Of a stretch of 64,000 nucleotides of DNA, positions 46,392 to 60,921 are shown in pieces. The notes under the pieces are model-generated. The model had not been told where the DNA came from, did not search any database, and was given only the letters and a program-made list of their open reading frames with translations. Location: assembly GCA_015345905.1 (NCBI GenBank), contig JADDTR010000017.1:558001-622000 (forward strand). Reading direction: 5' to 3'. Origin of the DNA: Aotearoamyces nothofagi (lineage: Eukaryota > Ascomycota > Leotiomycetes > Leotiales > Tympanidaceae). Each line of letters opens with the position of its first letter. Within the stretch, counting starts at the first letter, position 1. The translations under genes were made by a program, and so were the position numbers.

Positions 46392-47500
46392 ATGTCTCCT
46401 TCTGCCGCTCCTGCGCCGTTTTCTTTCCTGCCTACTGGTGCTATTATCCAGACATTCTTTGTCGGAAAGACCAACATTGTGCAGGGATTCCCCACGGAGG
46501 CGCTCTACAAGTCACATAATTCTCCACATTTTGGTGAAACAATCGGCCGTGTTGCCAACAGGATAAAGGGCGGAAAGATTAATTCGTTGAACGGAAAATC
46601 GTACAGCTTGGCTGTCAATAATGGAGAAAATGCTTTACATGGTGGACTAGTAGGCTGGGGCAAAAGGCTATGGGAAGGCCCAACTCCCGTTGGGCTAAAA
46701 ACCATACCTGGCCTTGATGGAAATAAACTTGAAGGCGGAGAAAGCGTTGTGTTCAAATTGAAGGACGAGGACGGAGTAGAAGGCTATCCAGGGACTGTTG
46801 TCGCGACCGTCACCTATACTACAGGCACTCAGAGGACCAGTGATGGAAAGGAGGCTAGGGTCCTAGGCATTGAATATCAAGTTGAGCTTGTAGGAGGAGC
46901 AGATGAAACCGCTGTCAATGTGACCAACCACTCGTAAGTTCCACTAAGATCTTAAATGATAATTTGGGCTATAGTGCTCACCGGTCGTCTAGATATTTCA
47001 ATCTCTCCGGTGAACCGACGATTGCGGACACAGAGGTGGCCCTGAGCTCGAACTTATACCTTCCAGTTGACAACGGTGGGATTCCCACCCGCGGCCCAGA
47101 GAAGTATAAGAGCCTCGAGATTGATGAGCGATTCGTCCTTGGCGTAGATGGGCCGTCAGTGGATGACTGTTTTGTCTTTGACAAACCTCCTTCCTCGATC
47201 CCAATTGATACCAGATCTGAGCCTTTGAGAAAGACGGTGGCAGCCTATCACCCCAAAAATGGCGTTCATTTTGAGGTCTTCAGCACTGAGCCTGCTTTCC
47301 AATTCTACACCGGTGAAGGAATCGATGTTCCAGCTGTAGGCGGCTTGCCGGCAAGAGGGCCGAGAAGTGGATTTTGCGTCGAGCCAAGCCGGTATGTTAA
47401 TGCTATAAATGTGGATGAGTGGAAAGGACAGGTCATATTGAAGAAAGGGGAGGTTTATGGCAGTCGAATAGTATACCGTGGTTGGAGTGATAAGGACTAA
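46392..47500 (+). CDS. Aldose 1-epimerase (galactose mutarotase family)
   Basis: Interconverts alpha and beta anomers of hexoses. Exons are 46392-46933 and 46993-47500, with a 59-nt intron, giving 349 aa. Family motifs are complete: GETIGRVANRIKGGK, ENALHGGLVGWGKRLWEG, the catalytic-His region NVTNHSYFNLSGEPT (split by the intron), DDCFVF, and the catalytic-Glu region SGFCVEPSRYVNAIN. No signal peptide is seen, so it is probably cytosolic. Confidence 0.94.
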
Positions 47501-47712
47501 GGCACATAATACATTACCTACTCAGCTCAACTAAATAGAATATATAAGACAAATATGTATTAGACAAAAATTTATCATTACTTAAATACATCCACTCATT
47601 CCATACCTAGCGAGTTATTTTCTCCTTTCCTTTCGACTGAGTCGATTGACATGTCCGAAAGATTTAGGATGGTCTGCAGAACAAAAGCTTTATCATTTTC
47701 GACCGATCGTTC

Positions 47713-48332
47713 CTACCAGAACTTCCAACTGTTCTTTTTGGCTTCTGCTGCCTTTTCTGCCTCCTCTCTTGCACGCCTTCGTTCTTCTCTTGCTGCTCTC
47801 ATCTGTGCCTCCTTCTCTCCCTTCTTACGATCTATAATTTCCACGGCTCTCTTAATATTTGCCTTTTCGAGCTTTCTCTTTTGCAGACAATATTCGTAAC
47901 TCCCGATACCGCCAAAACAGAATGTGCCAACAGCCCAATTGCAGGCCTTCATGATGGATGCTATAAGTATGTAAGCATTGTGACACTTGCGATTGAGGAA
48001 TTGTGTAGCATACATCCAAATAGCATTCTCAGGCCACCCATCCCAAAGGCTCCTCCGATGCCAGTGAGCAACGCGTCTCGTACACACGGATACATATAAA
48101 CCTGCTTAAAATCCCCCATCCGTACCGTTCTTACTGCTTCGGAGAGCGAAGGCACTTGTGCATGTCCGCCAGCAGTATTTTGGCCGGATCCTTCCGGCAA
48201 TGCATTCGCACTGCTCGGCGCATTGAAAATTTCGTAGATTTTTGGGCCTTTAATATGAGCTGGAGGAGCCGTCTCGCCCGGCGGCGGGCCTCGAGGAGTA
48301 GGCTGATTCGAATCCCGAGTGTCACCAGCCAT
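47713..48332 (-). CDS. COX20: Cytochrome c oxidase assembly protein COX20
   Basis: Mitochondrial inner-membrane chaperone for Cox2. Exons are 48014-48332 and 47713-47960, giving 188 aa. The N-terminus is Pro/Gly-rich; the conserved body contains PSLSEAVRTVRMGDFKQVYM, YPCVRDALLTGIGGAFGMGG and, across the intron, NWAVGTFCFGGIGSYEYCLQ, forming two membrane spans. The C-terminus is a long charged coiled coil (AREERRRAREEAEKAAEAKK). The closing KNSWKFW is part of the last exon. It diverges from POL2. Confidence 0.92.
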
Positions 48333-48749
48333 TGTGTTGTGGCATGGAGCTGTTGTAGCTGCATCACGAGAGCTCGAAAGCAGCCAGACATATACGATTG
48401 GCCGGCCTCCGTAGAAGTTCTTTCAGCCTCGTTGATGAGGCCGCAAAACCGAGGACTGAGCGAATCGCGTTAATTGATTTGATTTCACGCGTCGCGCGTA
48501 CCTCTAGGCCAGGGCGATTTATCTTACATAGAAACACTTTAGCATTGCCTTTGACTGCGACTGCCACACCAATTTAACTCCTTAATTACCTCACTTCCTA
48601 CAGATGTCATTGCAAAATTAACAGCATCCATGGTCAATATTTGGATTAGGCACTTTTCTTTTGTCGTGCCGACTATTGTTCGATATACCGCGGCGTCTAC
48701 GCCGTAATCTACCTACGGGCGCGTTCAGCAGGATACTCTCGACGTAGCA
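48333..48749. promoter_or_regulatory. Divergent promoter, COX20 / POL2
   Basis: 417 bp between divergent starts. It contains the composite ACGCGTCGCGCGT at 48487-48499. A minus-strand frame (48364-48567) is not protein-like. Confidence 0.55.
48487..48499. promoter_or_regulatory. Composite MCB-like site upstream of POL2
   Basis: ACGCGT (48487-48492) is followed at once by CGCGCGT, giving two overlapping-type CGCG cores about 250 bp upstream of the POL2 ATG. POL2 is MBF-regulated in budding yeast. Confidence 0.45.
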
Positions 48750-51700
48750 ATGCCTACCCGTAGACCCCAAAATGGATACCGCCGTGGGGGCAAACAAGCA
48801 TATCATGGACCTAGAAAAGCAAAAACCTTTGCACCCTCCTCACGCATCGAAGCTACCTCTGCAGATGAGAAGCTAGAAGCAACCCGTCTCGCCCACAGCA
48901 TTGACGAATCTATGGGATTCGCGCGATATGAAAGTGGCAAGAAGAAGACAGGATGGCTGGTTAACATAAAGCCCACTGAAATAGAGGACGACAATATACC
49001 TGGAGGACGAAGTGCCCTAGATATGTACTTCCTCGAGGAAGACGGCGGCACATTCAAGGCGACGATTGAATTCGAGCCATACTTCCTAGTAGCCGTGAAG
49101 AGGGGATACGAACCAGAAGCAGAAGAATGGCTGAAACGAGTCCCTGGTGGAGGAGTTGTCAAGGGTTGCCGAAGGCTCGAAAAGGAAGATTTACAAATGC
49201 CGAATCACTTGCTCGGCTACCGAAGGACGTTCTTAGAGCTTACATTCTCAAACCAGAATGATCTTATGGCAGCAAGAAGGGATGTGATACCTATTGCAGA
49301 AAAAAACAAGAAGAACATGAACGCGATGGACACATATGCCGAGGTTGCTAGGTAAATGTAACAGGAAATCAAGAATGATGCTAGAATGCTAATTCTTGAC
49401 AGCGCGAATGCTGGGTTTGACCTGTTTGATGATTCACGAGAAGATGATAAACGACTAAATACTACGATTGCGGATGCTAGCGATTTTATTGTTGATATTA
49501 GAGAGTGGGATGTACCATATCATGTGCGGGTTTTGATTGACAAAGGTATACACTATATTCATAGTTTGACTTCCTTGACTAACTATTCAACCTAGATTTA
49601 CGAATTGGAAAATGGTATACAGTGGAAGCAAAGCACGGTGTCATATCTCTCCAATGCTTAGAGGAAAGGTTACAGCGCGCTGATCCAGTTGTGATGGCTT
49701 ATGATATTGAGACGACTAAACTGCCCCTGAAATTTCCAGATGCTGCCATTGATCAAATTATGATGATATCGTACATGATCGATGGACAAGGATTCCTAAT
49801 CACCAATCGGGAAATAGTCTCTGAAGACATCGAAGACTTCGAATATACGCCAAAGCCAGAGTATACTGGCCCTTTCATGATTTTCAACGAGCCAGATGAA
49901 AAGGCCGTTATAGAAAGATTCTTTCTTCACATCAAAGAAGCCCGACCTACGGTCATCGCAACATATAACGGAGATTTCTTCGATTGGCCCTTCGTTGATG
50001 CTAGAGCGAGCGTCAACGGTATTGATATGTATCGAGAAATTGGATGGAAAAAAGACAGCGAAGACCAATACCAATGCAATTACAGTGTCCACATGGATTG
50101 TTTCCATTGGGTCAACCGAGACAGTTACCTACCTCAAGGAAGCCGAGGCCTGAAAGCTGTCACAGTGGCTAAGCTTGGATATGATCCTGATGAATTGGAT
50201 CCGGAACTCATGCTTCGCTATGCAAGCGAACGGCCACAGACGCTCTCTGAATACTCTGTTTCTGACGCTGTAGCGACTTACTACTTGTATATGAAATATG
50301 TACACCCCTTCATATTCTCGCTATGCACCATTATTCCTTTAGGACCAGACGCGGTCTTGCGTAAAGGTACTGGAACTCTGTGCGAGATGCTTCTCATGGT
50401 TCAAGCCTATCAGAAAGAGATTGTTCTACCTAACAAACATGTGTCGCCAAGAGAATCCTTCTACGATGGCCATCTGCTTGAATCGGAAACGTACGTTGGA
50501 GGGCACGTGGAAAGTATAGAAGCGGGTGTTTTTAGAGCAGACATACCGGTAAACTTTGCTGTTGATACCACTGCCATCGACGAGCTTCTGGCAGATCTTG
50601 ATGCAGCGCTCAAATTCAGTATTACGGTGGAAGAAAAAAAGTCTTTGGATGACATTACCAACTATGATGAAGTCAAGCAGCAGATTACCGACCGATTAAT
50701 CAGTCTCAAAGCAACAGCAAATCGCAGCGAACGGCCTCTAATTTACCATTTGGATGTTGCGTCTATGTACCCCAACATAATGACGACGAACCGTCTCCAG
50801 CCTGATTCCATGGTACAGGAGTCGGATTGTGCGGCTTGTGACTTCAACCGTCCAGGTAAGACTTGTGATCGAAGAATGCCCTGGTCATGGAGAGGAGAAT
50901 ACCTTCCGTCGAAGCGCGACGAATACAATATGATCAGGCATTCTCTCGAAAATGAGAGATTTCCTGGGAAGTGGCCGACAAGCCCGCCACGGACATTTCA
51001 GGAATTATCGGCCGATGAACAAGCTTCCCTCGTTCGCAAACGTTTACAAATATACAGTCAGAAGATCTACCACAAGATCCACGAGTCAAAAACAATTGAA
51101 CGAGAAGCGATCATTTGCCAGCGAGAGAATCCTTTCTACGTTGACACTGTTCGAGACTTTAGAGACAGACGATATGACTACAAGGGACAGCAGAAGGTCT
51201 GGAAAGGAAAGACTGAAGCTTTGAAGTCTTCTGGTGCATCTACAGCAGAGATTGACAACGGAAAAAAGATGATCATTCTGTTTGATTCTTTACAATTGGC
51301 TCACAAAGTTATTCTGAACTCGTTCTACGGCTACGTTATGAGAAAAGGTTCCCGCTGGTACTCCATGGAAATGGCTGGCGTGACCTGTCTTACAGGAGCT
51401 CATATCATCCAAATGGCTCGACAGTTGGTGGAGCGGATTGGTCGACCCCTGGAACTCGATACCGATGGAATCTGGTGTATGCTTCCAGCAACGTTCCCGG
51501 AGAATTATGGCTTCACTATGAAAAATGGCAAAAAGCTGGCAATATCATACCCTTGTGTCATGTTAAACCATCTCGTCCACGCAAAATTCACAAATCACCA
51601 ATATCAAATCCTACAAAATCCACAGACGTTCAAGTATGAGACCCACAGCGACAATTCTATTTTTTTTGAGGTCGACGGCCCATACAGAGCTATGATTCTA

Positions 51701-54700
51701 CCGACTTCAAAAGAGGAAGACAAGAATTTGAAAAAACGTTATGCTGTTTTCAACAATGATGGTAGTCTTGCTGAACTCAAGGGGTTTGAAGTCAAGAGAA
51801 GAGGAGAGCTCAAGCTAATCAAGATCTTTCAACAACAAATTTTTAAGTTCTTTCTCGAAGGCGAAACCTTGGCTGAAACGTATGCCGCCGTTGCAAAGGT
51901 TGCCAATCGATGGCTCGACGTACTACACTCAAAGGGTGAGACGCTTGCCGATGAAGAACTTATTGATCTCATTTGCGAAAATAGAAGCATGTCAAAAACG
52001 CTAGAAGAATACGGCTCTCAAAAGTCGACTTCAATCACGACTGCCAAGCGATTAGCAGACTTCCTTGGAGAGCAGATGATAAAGGACAAAGGTCTTAATT
52101 GCAAGTATATTATCTGCTCAAGACCAAAAAACGCTCCCGTCACAGAACGTGCTATACCTGTGGCCATCTTCTCCGCGGAGACATCGGTTAAGCGCTATTT
52201 CCTTAGAAAGTGGTTAAAAGAGGATCCAACTGACATGGATCCACGAGCTCTGCTGGACTGGGATTACTATCTCGATCGTCTAGGCTCGGTCATTCAAAAG
52301 CTCATCACGATTCCCGCTGCGTTACAGAAAGTCCGTAACCCTGTTCCGAGAGTTGCGCATCCCGAATGGCTACAACGTCGCATTAATGTAAAGGATGATA
52401 AGCTGAAGCAGAAGAAAATGACAGACTTGTTCACCAAAGTCCCACTGGAAGATATCACAAACTTGCAGGACTCACGGCTCGGCGACCTCGAGGATCTCGG
52501 GTCCCAACTCCTGAAACCCAAGACAGTCGCAAATGTGATTTCCACCTCACAGAAGAGTCAAAAGAGGAAGTCACCCGAGCCAGCTGTGCCTGTGTCAACT
52601 GATCCTTTCGCCAGTTTACCGAAAGTCATGCCCAATCCCTTAGAGGATTATGAAGGCTTCCTGGAGTATCAGAAGCAGAAATGGAAGATCCAAAAACAAG
52701 CTCGAATTCGACGACGGCACTTGTTTGGAGAAACTCGGTCCAATGTCCAAAGCAACATTGGTGCGACGTTCCAAAATCAAGCTGAGCTGCTGTTTAAGAG
52801 CACTTGGCAGGTGCTCCAGTTAAGAGGCACCGACAGCCCCGGTGTAGTCATCGCATACGTACTGATTGACAAGAAGATACACACGCTCAAAGTGAATGTG
52901 CCACGTCAGCTATTTCTCAACATGAAGGGCAAAGACATGCCGGACGTTGAAGTTGATGGCTGTGTTGCGCAGAAAGTCTCCCATACCTTACCAAACGGGC
53001 ATCCCTCAGTCCATCTCTTCAAGCTCACTATGTCCGAAGATGTTTATGTTAACGACGCACATAAACTTTCACTCTTGTTCAATCATCCTAGCGTAGAAGG
53101 TGTCTATGAAAAGCAGGTTCCTTTGAGCGTACGAGCAGTGTTGCAACTTGGAAACCTTTGCACCTTCGATGAGACTCAATCCGGTGTCCTTGGTAAGGGT
53201 CTTGAACAAGGCTTTGACTTGTCTGGTCTTCGCCGATCTGCAGCAAAACAGCCATATTTGACACAATCTCCTCTTGCCTATCTATACCTATACCACGTTG
53301 TGGCCGGCGATCGCCAAATCCTTGCTTTGTTTTCAACGGCGAAGGATCAAGCCCACATCGTCATGTTACAAAAATCTAAGGACGCGAATCAAGACTTGCC
53401 AAACATTGGCAAGATATACACTGACGCAATGGCGAAACGACTGGTAGAAGCAAATGGAGAACCGTGGCAGAACTGCTTGGATTATCAAGAAAAGATCCAT
53501 TTTACAACTAAGCAAGTTACCACCAGACGGAAAGCATTGCTTGAAATTGGAGATATGGTGAAGAAAATGCGAGGAGACGAGACCAGGCCGCTCATGCTCG
53601 TGATCCAATCACCGCAGAGGCGGATGCTAATTCACGACGTCCCAATTCTTGGCGAATTTCCGGTGCTTCCCCTGAAGTATGATATCGCAGATAGTAACCT
53701 GCCTCCGCTTGGCTGGCAAGCCTTCGTTGCAAAGCGACTGGTGAATCATTATCTTAGCCTTGGGTCATGGGTACTGCATCTCACAGAGTTAGCCAGGTAT
53801 GGTGATGTCCCACTTTGCAATCTCGAGCGCGACGACCCTCGCTTTTTAATCGATATAGCGTACGCAAGGCGACTGCAAAAAAACAATGTGGTTCTTTGGT
53901 GGTCAGGGGCCCCCCGACCAGATCATGCGGGATACGAAAGGGATGATGTACTCGGCCCACTGGAAACAGTTCAGATGCCCTCAGTTAATAATCCAGGAAC
54001 CTATTCCTCAGTCTGCATTGAGCTTGATGTTCGAAATCTCGCTATCAACACCATCCTAACGTCCTCGCTCATCAATGAACTAGAAGGAAGCGATTCGGTA
54101 TCATTTAACCCAGCAGCACCATCAGATGATACTCCTAGTGACGGGACGAACGTTCTTTATGCCGATAATGCCTTTGCCACAGCTGGAGTAACCGTCTTGC
54201 GAGAGATGGTGAAGGCGTGGTGGACCGAAGCCTGTAAAGGAAGCAACATGGCCGACATCATGGTCCAGCATCTTGTTCGATGGGTAGAGAATCCTGACTC
54301 ATTCATGTACGATCGATCTTTACATTATTATGTGCAAATGATGTCCCGGAAGGCTTTCCAGCAATTGATGAGTGATTTTCGACGGGTCGGTTCGCACGTC
54401 GTCTTTGCCAGTGCAAACCGTCTTCTTCTGCAGACGACGAAAGCAGAAGTTGGAAACGCATATGCTTATAGCCAATATATTCTCAAGTCAATCAAGGCAA
54501 AGCCACTTTTCCACTTCCTTGATCTCGAAATCAAGGAATATTGGGATTACCTTATCTGGTACGACGAATTCAATTACGGTGGGAAGGCATGCCAGGAAGT
54601 TGTCGAGGTCGAGAATCAGACTCTCGACTGCGTTATGCACTGGCAACTGAGCAAATTTCTTCCTGTTCCCATGCAACCAATCTTCCACGACTGGGTAGTC

Positions 54701-55537
54701 GAATTCGTGCAAGTAATGCACAACCTTAAGCGTCCACGACTCACCGACGACGTTGACGCGACACCCCGGCCAACACAACTGCCAGTAAGGAACTTGGGTG
54801 ACGACAAGGAAGAAAAAGTCATTCTAGGTAAAGACTTTGAGAAGCCATTGAAGCGACAGATCGCCGGATTAATCCGGCGGCAAAAAGACGAGATGCTGCA
54901 CCCCGAGCTCGCCTCTGACTACCGCTTTCCGATACTCCCTGGCTCACACCTCACCCTCTCTAATCCCGCCCTGCAACTTGTCAAGTCCCTGATGCAAGTA
55001 CTTAGCCTAGATAAAAACATAACGCTCGAGGCGAGGCTGTTGCGCAAAGAATTGCTTGCTATGTTTGAGGTACGTGAATTCAGCGCCGCTGCCACGTTTG
55101 CAAATCCCAGCGAAAGCCTACGATTTCAGCAGGTGATTTGTGATAATTGCACAATGGCGCGGGACTTGGATCTATGTCGAGATGACGATCTGATCCCGGA
55201 TATTGATAAAGATGGGAAGCCGCAAGATGCAGCCACTCGACCATGGAAGTGTACACTTTGTGATGCGGAATATGATCGTTTGGCGATTGAGGAGAGGATG
55301 ATTGCGACTGTTGAATCCATGGTGGTAGAGTGGGCAACACAAGATCTTAAGTGTGGGAAGTGTAAAACCGTCAGGGTCAATGATTTTATGGAACATTGCA
55401 GTTGTAGTGGAGAGTGGATTGGAGATATGAAGAGCGATGAGGTTGTAAGAAGGTTAAAGGTGTACAGGAACGTAGCAAGGTTTTACGGTTTGCGGATGCT
55501 GGATGATGTTATTGAAGGCGTCTTTACTGGGTTATGA
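48750..55537 (+). CDS. POL2: DNA polymerase epsilon catalytic subunit
   Basis: Leading-strand replicative polymerase with proofreading. Exons are 48750-49351, 49403-49545 and 49596-55537, giving 2228 aa, the normal length. The exonuclease domain has Exo I AYDIETT (Asp 285, Glu 287), Exo II region TVIATYNGDFFDWPFVDARA and Exo III region YSVSDAVATYYLYMKYVH. The polymerase half has motif A HLDVASMYPNIMTTNR, motif B region VILNSFYGYVMRKGSRWYSM and motif C LELDTDGIWCM. An inactivated second polymerase/exonuclease half follows, as in all eukaryotic Pol epsilon. The C-terminal CysA and CysB modules are present (VICDNCTMARDLDLC, WKCTLCDAEY, LKCGKCKTVR, HCSCSGEW). A putative MCB lies upstream. Confidence 0.97.
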
Positions 55538-56389
55538 GCATGCATAACCATGGTTACATGAGGCATATAAAGGGGTCGGACCTCTAGGCATGGGCGGCGT
55601 TAGCATAGCTGGACTACGTTTTGGATAAGAATATATTCCTATGATCACCTGCATGCGTCAACTTGTCTATAGATGTAGACCCTGGCATGCGAACTGTCAA
55701 ATCCATCTGATCTGCGCTTGGCTCTTTCCCCACAACAGCACGAACGGCTAGCATTTAGGTCGACTGTAAATAGTAACTAAGGTAAGTGCATTCCATGAGG
55801 TTGTCTCTGAGCACGTGATGAGAGACGCATGATTAGGCAGATGAACAAGAAGAAAACAAGATATTGAGCTTTAGAAACAGAGTGCCGACTACCACACCCC
55901 TCATATAGATACTATAATACCGTATATATACCAAACACTGTCCTCTCGTAGATGGTTGATGTTGCGATTGCGCATGTGATCTCGGCCTGAGAGCGGTTCC
56001 GGCTTGATGACATCTCCACTTGCCGAGCTAGGCCCTGATCGGCACTTCCCAGCCACCCAGACTTCGCGGTTAGTCCCACACCCGGGTGCCCGTGTGCCCG
56101 TCCGCCTGATCTGTCTGTACCTGATACGATACGATGCGGTTACAGTAGCAGCTCAACGCCCGAAGCAGCGTCATTCGTCAACGCTAATCGCCCACCGTTG
56201 CCTCCCACACCTCCACAGCACAACACTGTCTTACCTACCTACCTACCCTATCCTAATCTCTCTGTCCTTCTTCTTCATCAACCCCCAACATCCAACCAGA
56301 CATCATCAAGGGTGGTGCATCAAGACCGCTGTACTCCTTCATACCGTTGTTGACTCTGATACTCGATACGATATCGTCGGGTCCCAATC
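55538..56389. other. Intergenic region, POL2 to PEP4
   Basis: 852 bp. The right half is CT-rich on the + strand and contains the tetranucleotide run tacctacctaccta near 56231-56248, consistent with the PEP4 promoter and leader. A 129-codon open frame (56004-56393) is Pro/His-rich and overlaps the PEP4 start; I treat it as non-coding. A small cluster of acgat-type repeats (gatacgatacgatg) lies at 56123-56136. Confidence 0.5.
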
Positions 56390-57717
<1,328 letters not shown>

Positions 57718-58653
57718 TAGATGCTACTGGGACTGGTGGTGGACGAGTACAGATTGGATACAGCCGTGAACAATTCATATGGTAATCCCTCGTGCGTGTA
57801 GGTTAGCTCTAATGTTCGCTTTACCCATTGCTAGAACCTTTCCCGAATTCAAGACCACGAACGGAATAGGTTTCCTTTGTTCCTTGTTACAATAGTTGAA
57901 ATTCAATGTTTTATCCACCAATGTAATCATTTTGATATATTTAAACTGTTATCGCTATCTTCATTTCTGAATAGATCTATAGAAATTATGCCAGGGCCAT
58001 AGGTAACAGGTTCAATGTATTTACCTAAGAAAATAGACACAGGCGAAGGACCCTCCGAGTAGAGGATAGGACAGGACGTAAGTGGTAACTGGGACAGGGA
58101 CATCTTGCTCATAAACAATACCGTAGTTTATTTATTTTTAGCGATCGTTGAGAATATATTCGTAACCTCACTCAATAATGGAAAGGGTATGCTTAGACAA
58201 TCTTACTAGCTGCAGTCATCATCTTCTATATTATTATATTATTCAGAGATTTCGTGAGCTCATGTTGTAGCTGCAAGTGGAAGTAATAATTGCACAAAAG
58301 TACCTACCTACCTACCTCCCTAATGTACCTTACTTACTTACAGCAGTGTAACCTCTTTCATACCCCCAGATTCGCCAAATTTGATCATGCTGAATTAGCC
58401 GGGATATATCACGTGACATAGCTTCAATTTTACATTGGGGTTAGCGATGCGCGATACAACGAGCTAGCATGAACGCCGCACTACATTTGCGTCAAGCGAG
58501 AACTTTTTTCGAAGCTCAGTAGTCTGCACGAGAGGTTTTCAGTGCACTGCAATATTTTAGTTGACACCAACAATATCGACAGACAGCAGTCACGTCGACA
58601 ATTCTGCTACGACCTAATTCAAGTGCGCGATAAAGGCTAAAGAGTCTGGCAAT
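57718..58653. other. Intergenic region, PEP4 to NOP56
   Basis: 936 bp, AT-rich. It includes a tacc microsatellite (gtacctacctacctacct, about 58300-58317) and nearby ttacttactta. It should hold the PEP4 3' UTR and the NOP56 promoter. No gene or snoRNA-like box C/D pair was found by eye. Confidence 0.5.
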
Positions 58654-60262
58654 ATGTCTGTCGACTACCTGCTCCATGAGAGCTCGGTTGGCTATGCGGT
58701 TTTCCAGGTTGTCCATCAAGCCGACACAATTGGCAATAGATTGAAGGAAGTGCAAGATGCAGGCCAAGATCTGGCAAAGTTCGGAAAGATGGTCAAGCTG
58801 GTCAACTTTGCACCTTACAGGTAAACTATAGGCAATTTAATTATTCTGGTTCCAGCTCTCTAACATTTTTTCAGAGGAGCCGCCGAAGCTCTCGAGAATA
58901 TCAATCTTGTCTCAGAGGGTGTTCTCTCCGAATACCTCCGATCAGTTCTTGAGCTTAACCTTCCTAAGGTCAGCAAGAAGAAGAAGATCGTACTTGGCGT
59001 GTCGGATAAGAATTTGGCCGGAAGCATTAAGGCTGCGTTCGCAGGTGTCGAGTGCGAGACTGGCGAGACTTCTGAAGTTGTGGCAGATTTGTTGAGAGGC
59101 CTTAGACTTCATGCACCGAAGCTACTGAAGGGTCTGCACGAAGGCGACGTTGAGAGAGCACAGCTTGGTCTTGGCCACGCATACTCTCGTGCGAAGGTCA
59201 AGTTCTCAGTCCAGAAGAACGACAATCACATCATCCAGGCCATTGCAACATTAGACCACCTCGACAAAGCTGTCAATACGTTCTCCATGCGTGTTCGTGA
59301 ATGGTACTCGTGGCATTTCCCTGAGCTCGTTAAGATCGTCTCCGACAACCACACCTATGCCAAACTTGCGCTTGCAATTGGCGACAAGAAGACGCTTAGT
59401 GATGATCGACTACACGATATTGCTGCCTTGGTGAACGATGATGCGGACATTGCACAAGCTATCATTGATGCAGGCAAGGTCAGCATGGGTCAAGATATCT
59501 CAGATCAGGACATGGAGAACGTTTCGGCTTTTGCCAACCGTGTTGTCAAACTCGCCGAGTACCGTCGCTCATTATTCCAATACCTTGTTGACAAAATGGC
59601 CATCGTCGCACCTAACCTTGCGTCCCTGATTGGCGAAGTCGTTGCGGCACGCCTTATCTCACATGCTGGTTCCCTTACCAACTTGTCCAAGTACCCTGCC
59701 TCAACTGTACAAATCCTCGGCGCTGAGAAAGCTCTGTTCAGAGCATTGAAGACGAAGGGAAACACTCCTAAGTACGGACTTATCTACCACTCTAGCTTTA
59801 TCGGGCGTGCAGGTGCAAAGAACAAGGGCCGTATTTCCAGATTTTTGGCCAACAAGTGCAGTATTGCCAGTCGAATTGACAATTTCTCTGAATCACCGTC
59901 AACGAAGTTCGGTGAGGCATTAAAGAAACAAGTTGAGGAGAGATTAGAATTTTATTCTAGTGGAAAGGCCCCAATGAGAAATGAGGAAGCTATGGTAAGT
60001 TTTTCACCTCATGTAGTACTGAAGTCATTGCTAATATCTTTTGTAGAAGGGAGCAATGGATGCCGTCCTAAATGATCTTCAGATCGCCGGTCCAGCAGAT
60101 GATGCTGACATGGCAGATATTACCCCTCACTCTGCTCACAAGAAGGAAAAGAAGGACAAGAAAGAGAAGAAAGATAAGAAGAGGAGGCACAGTGAGGTCA
60201 ATGAAGATGCGGCGCCAGAGGGGGAGAAGAAGAAGAAGAAGAGCAAGAAAGTTGAGGCATAG
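58654..60262 (+). CDS. NOP56: Box C/D snoRNP core protein Nop56
   Basis: Core protein of box C/D snoRNPs guiding rRNA 2'-O-methylation. Exons are 58654-58820, 58875-59994 and 60047-60262, giving 500 aa. The N-terminal domain starts [20 protein letters not shown], which separates it from Nop58. The central coiled coil precedes the Nop domain ([20 protein letters not shown] with APNL and [20 protein letters not shown]). The signature [20 protein letters not shown] is intact. The C-terminal exon encodes the Lys/Glu-rich tail ([14 protein letters not shown]). Both introns are short, so neither hosts a snoRNA. Confidence 0.96.
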
Positions 60263-60921
60263 TTCGGTAGCTCTGCGTGTTATATTACAATGTTGTGTAG
60301 GCTGGCATGTTTCTAGTCTGTTAAATTGTTTTTCTTTGTCGGTAGGCGCACCTTGCCTTGCATAAAGGCCCTCATCTGGAGTTCCGGATATAGCTAGACA
60401 TCAAGAGAGTATGGTGGCACTTGGAATTTAAAACGAAACAATGATCGACAATTCCAATTATGTGATTTTCTGCTGGACCACGAAAACCGAAAACGTGCAC
60501 TGAGATCTATCGGCCTCTGCAATAAATGGTGAATTAATAGTATGGCATTATCGAAAGCAGAATGACTCAAAAAGTGTGAATGTTTTCTAAATATTCCTAG
60601 GCTTCCTGGTATTCTCGAAGTCACGTGCCGGTCAATTTTCCCGATATCTGTTGAAATTTGGTGGAGGCTGACGACTTGAATGATTAAAGGCGTCCAGAAG
60701 CAGAGATTTATAGGCTCCCGGTATATTACAGTGGCCAAGAAGTGCACTGTCTCAACAATACCGGTCTCCAAACTGAAATTGAGTCCATAATCTATAGATT
60801 TAAATTGTTATATTATTGATACATTTTACCATCATGAGCTCTTGGGTATCTAATAGTCCTATCTAGTTAGAGCATCAAAGAGTCTTCAGGACTGACTTGT
60901 CGAATCAACATGCTTGAATCA
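60263..60921. other. Convergent intergenic region, NOP56 / GRC3
   Basis: 659 bp between convergent stops, AT-rich. It should contain the two 3' UTRs. No RNA gene or repeat recognised. Confidence 0.55.
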
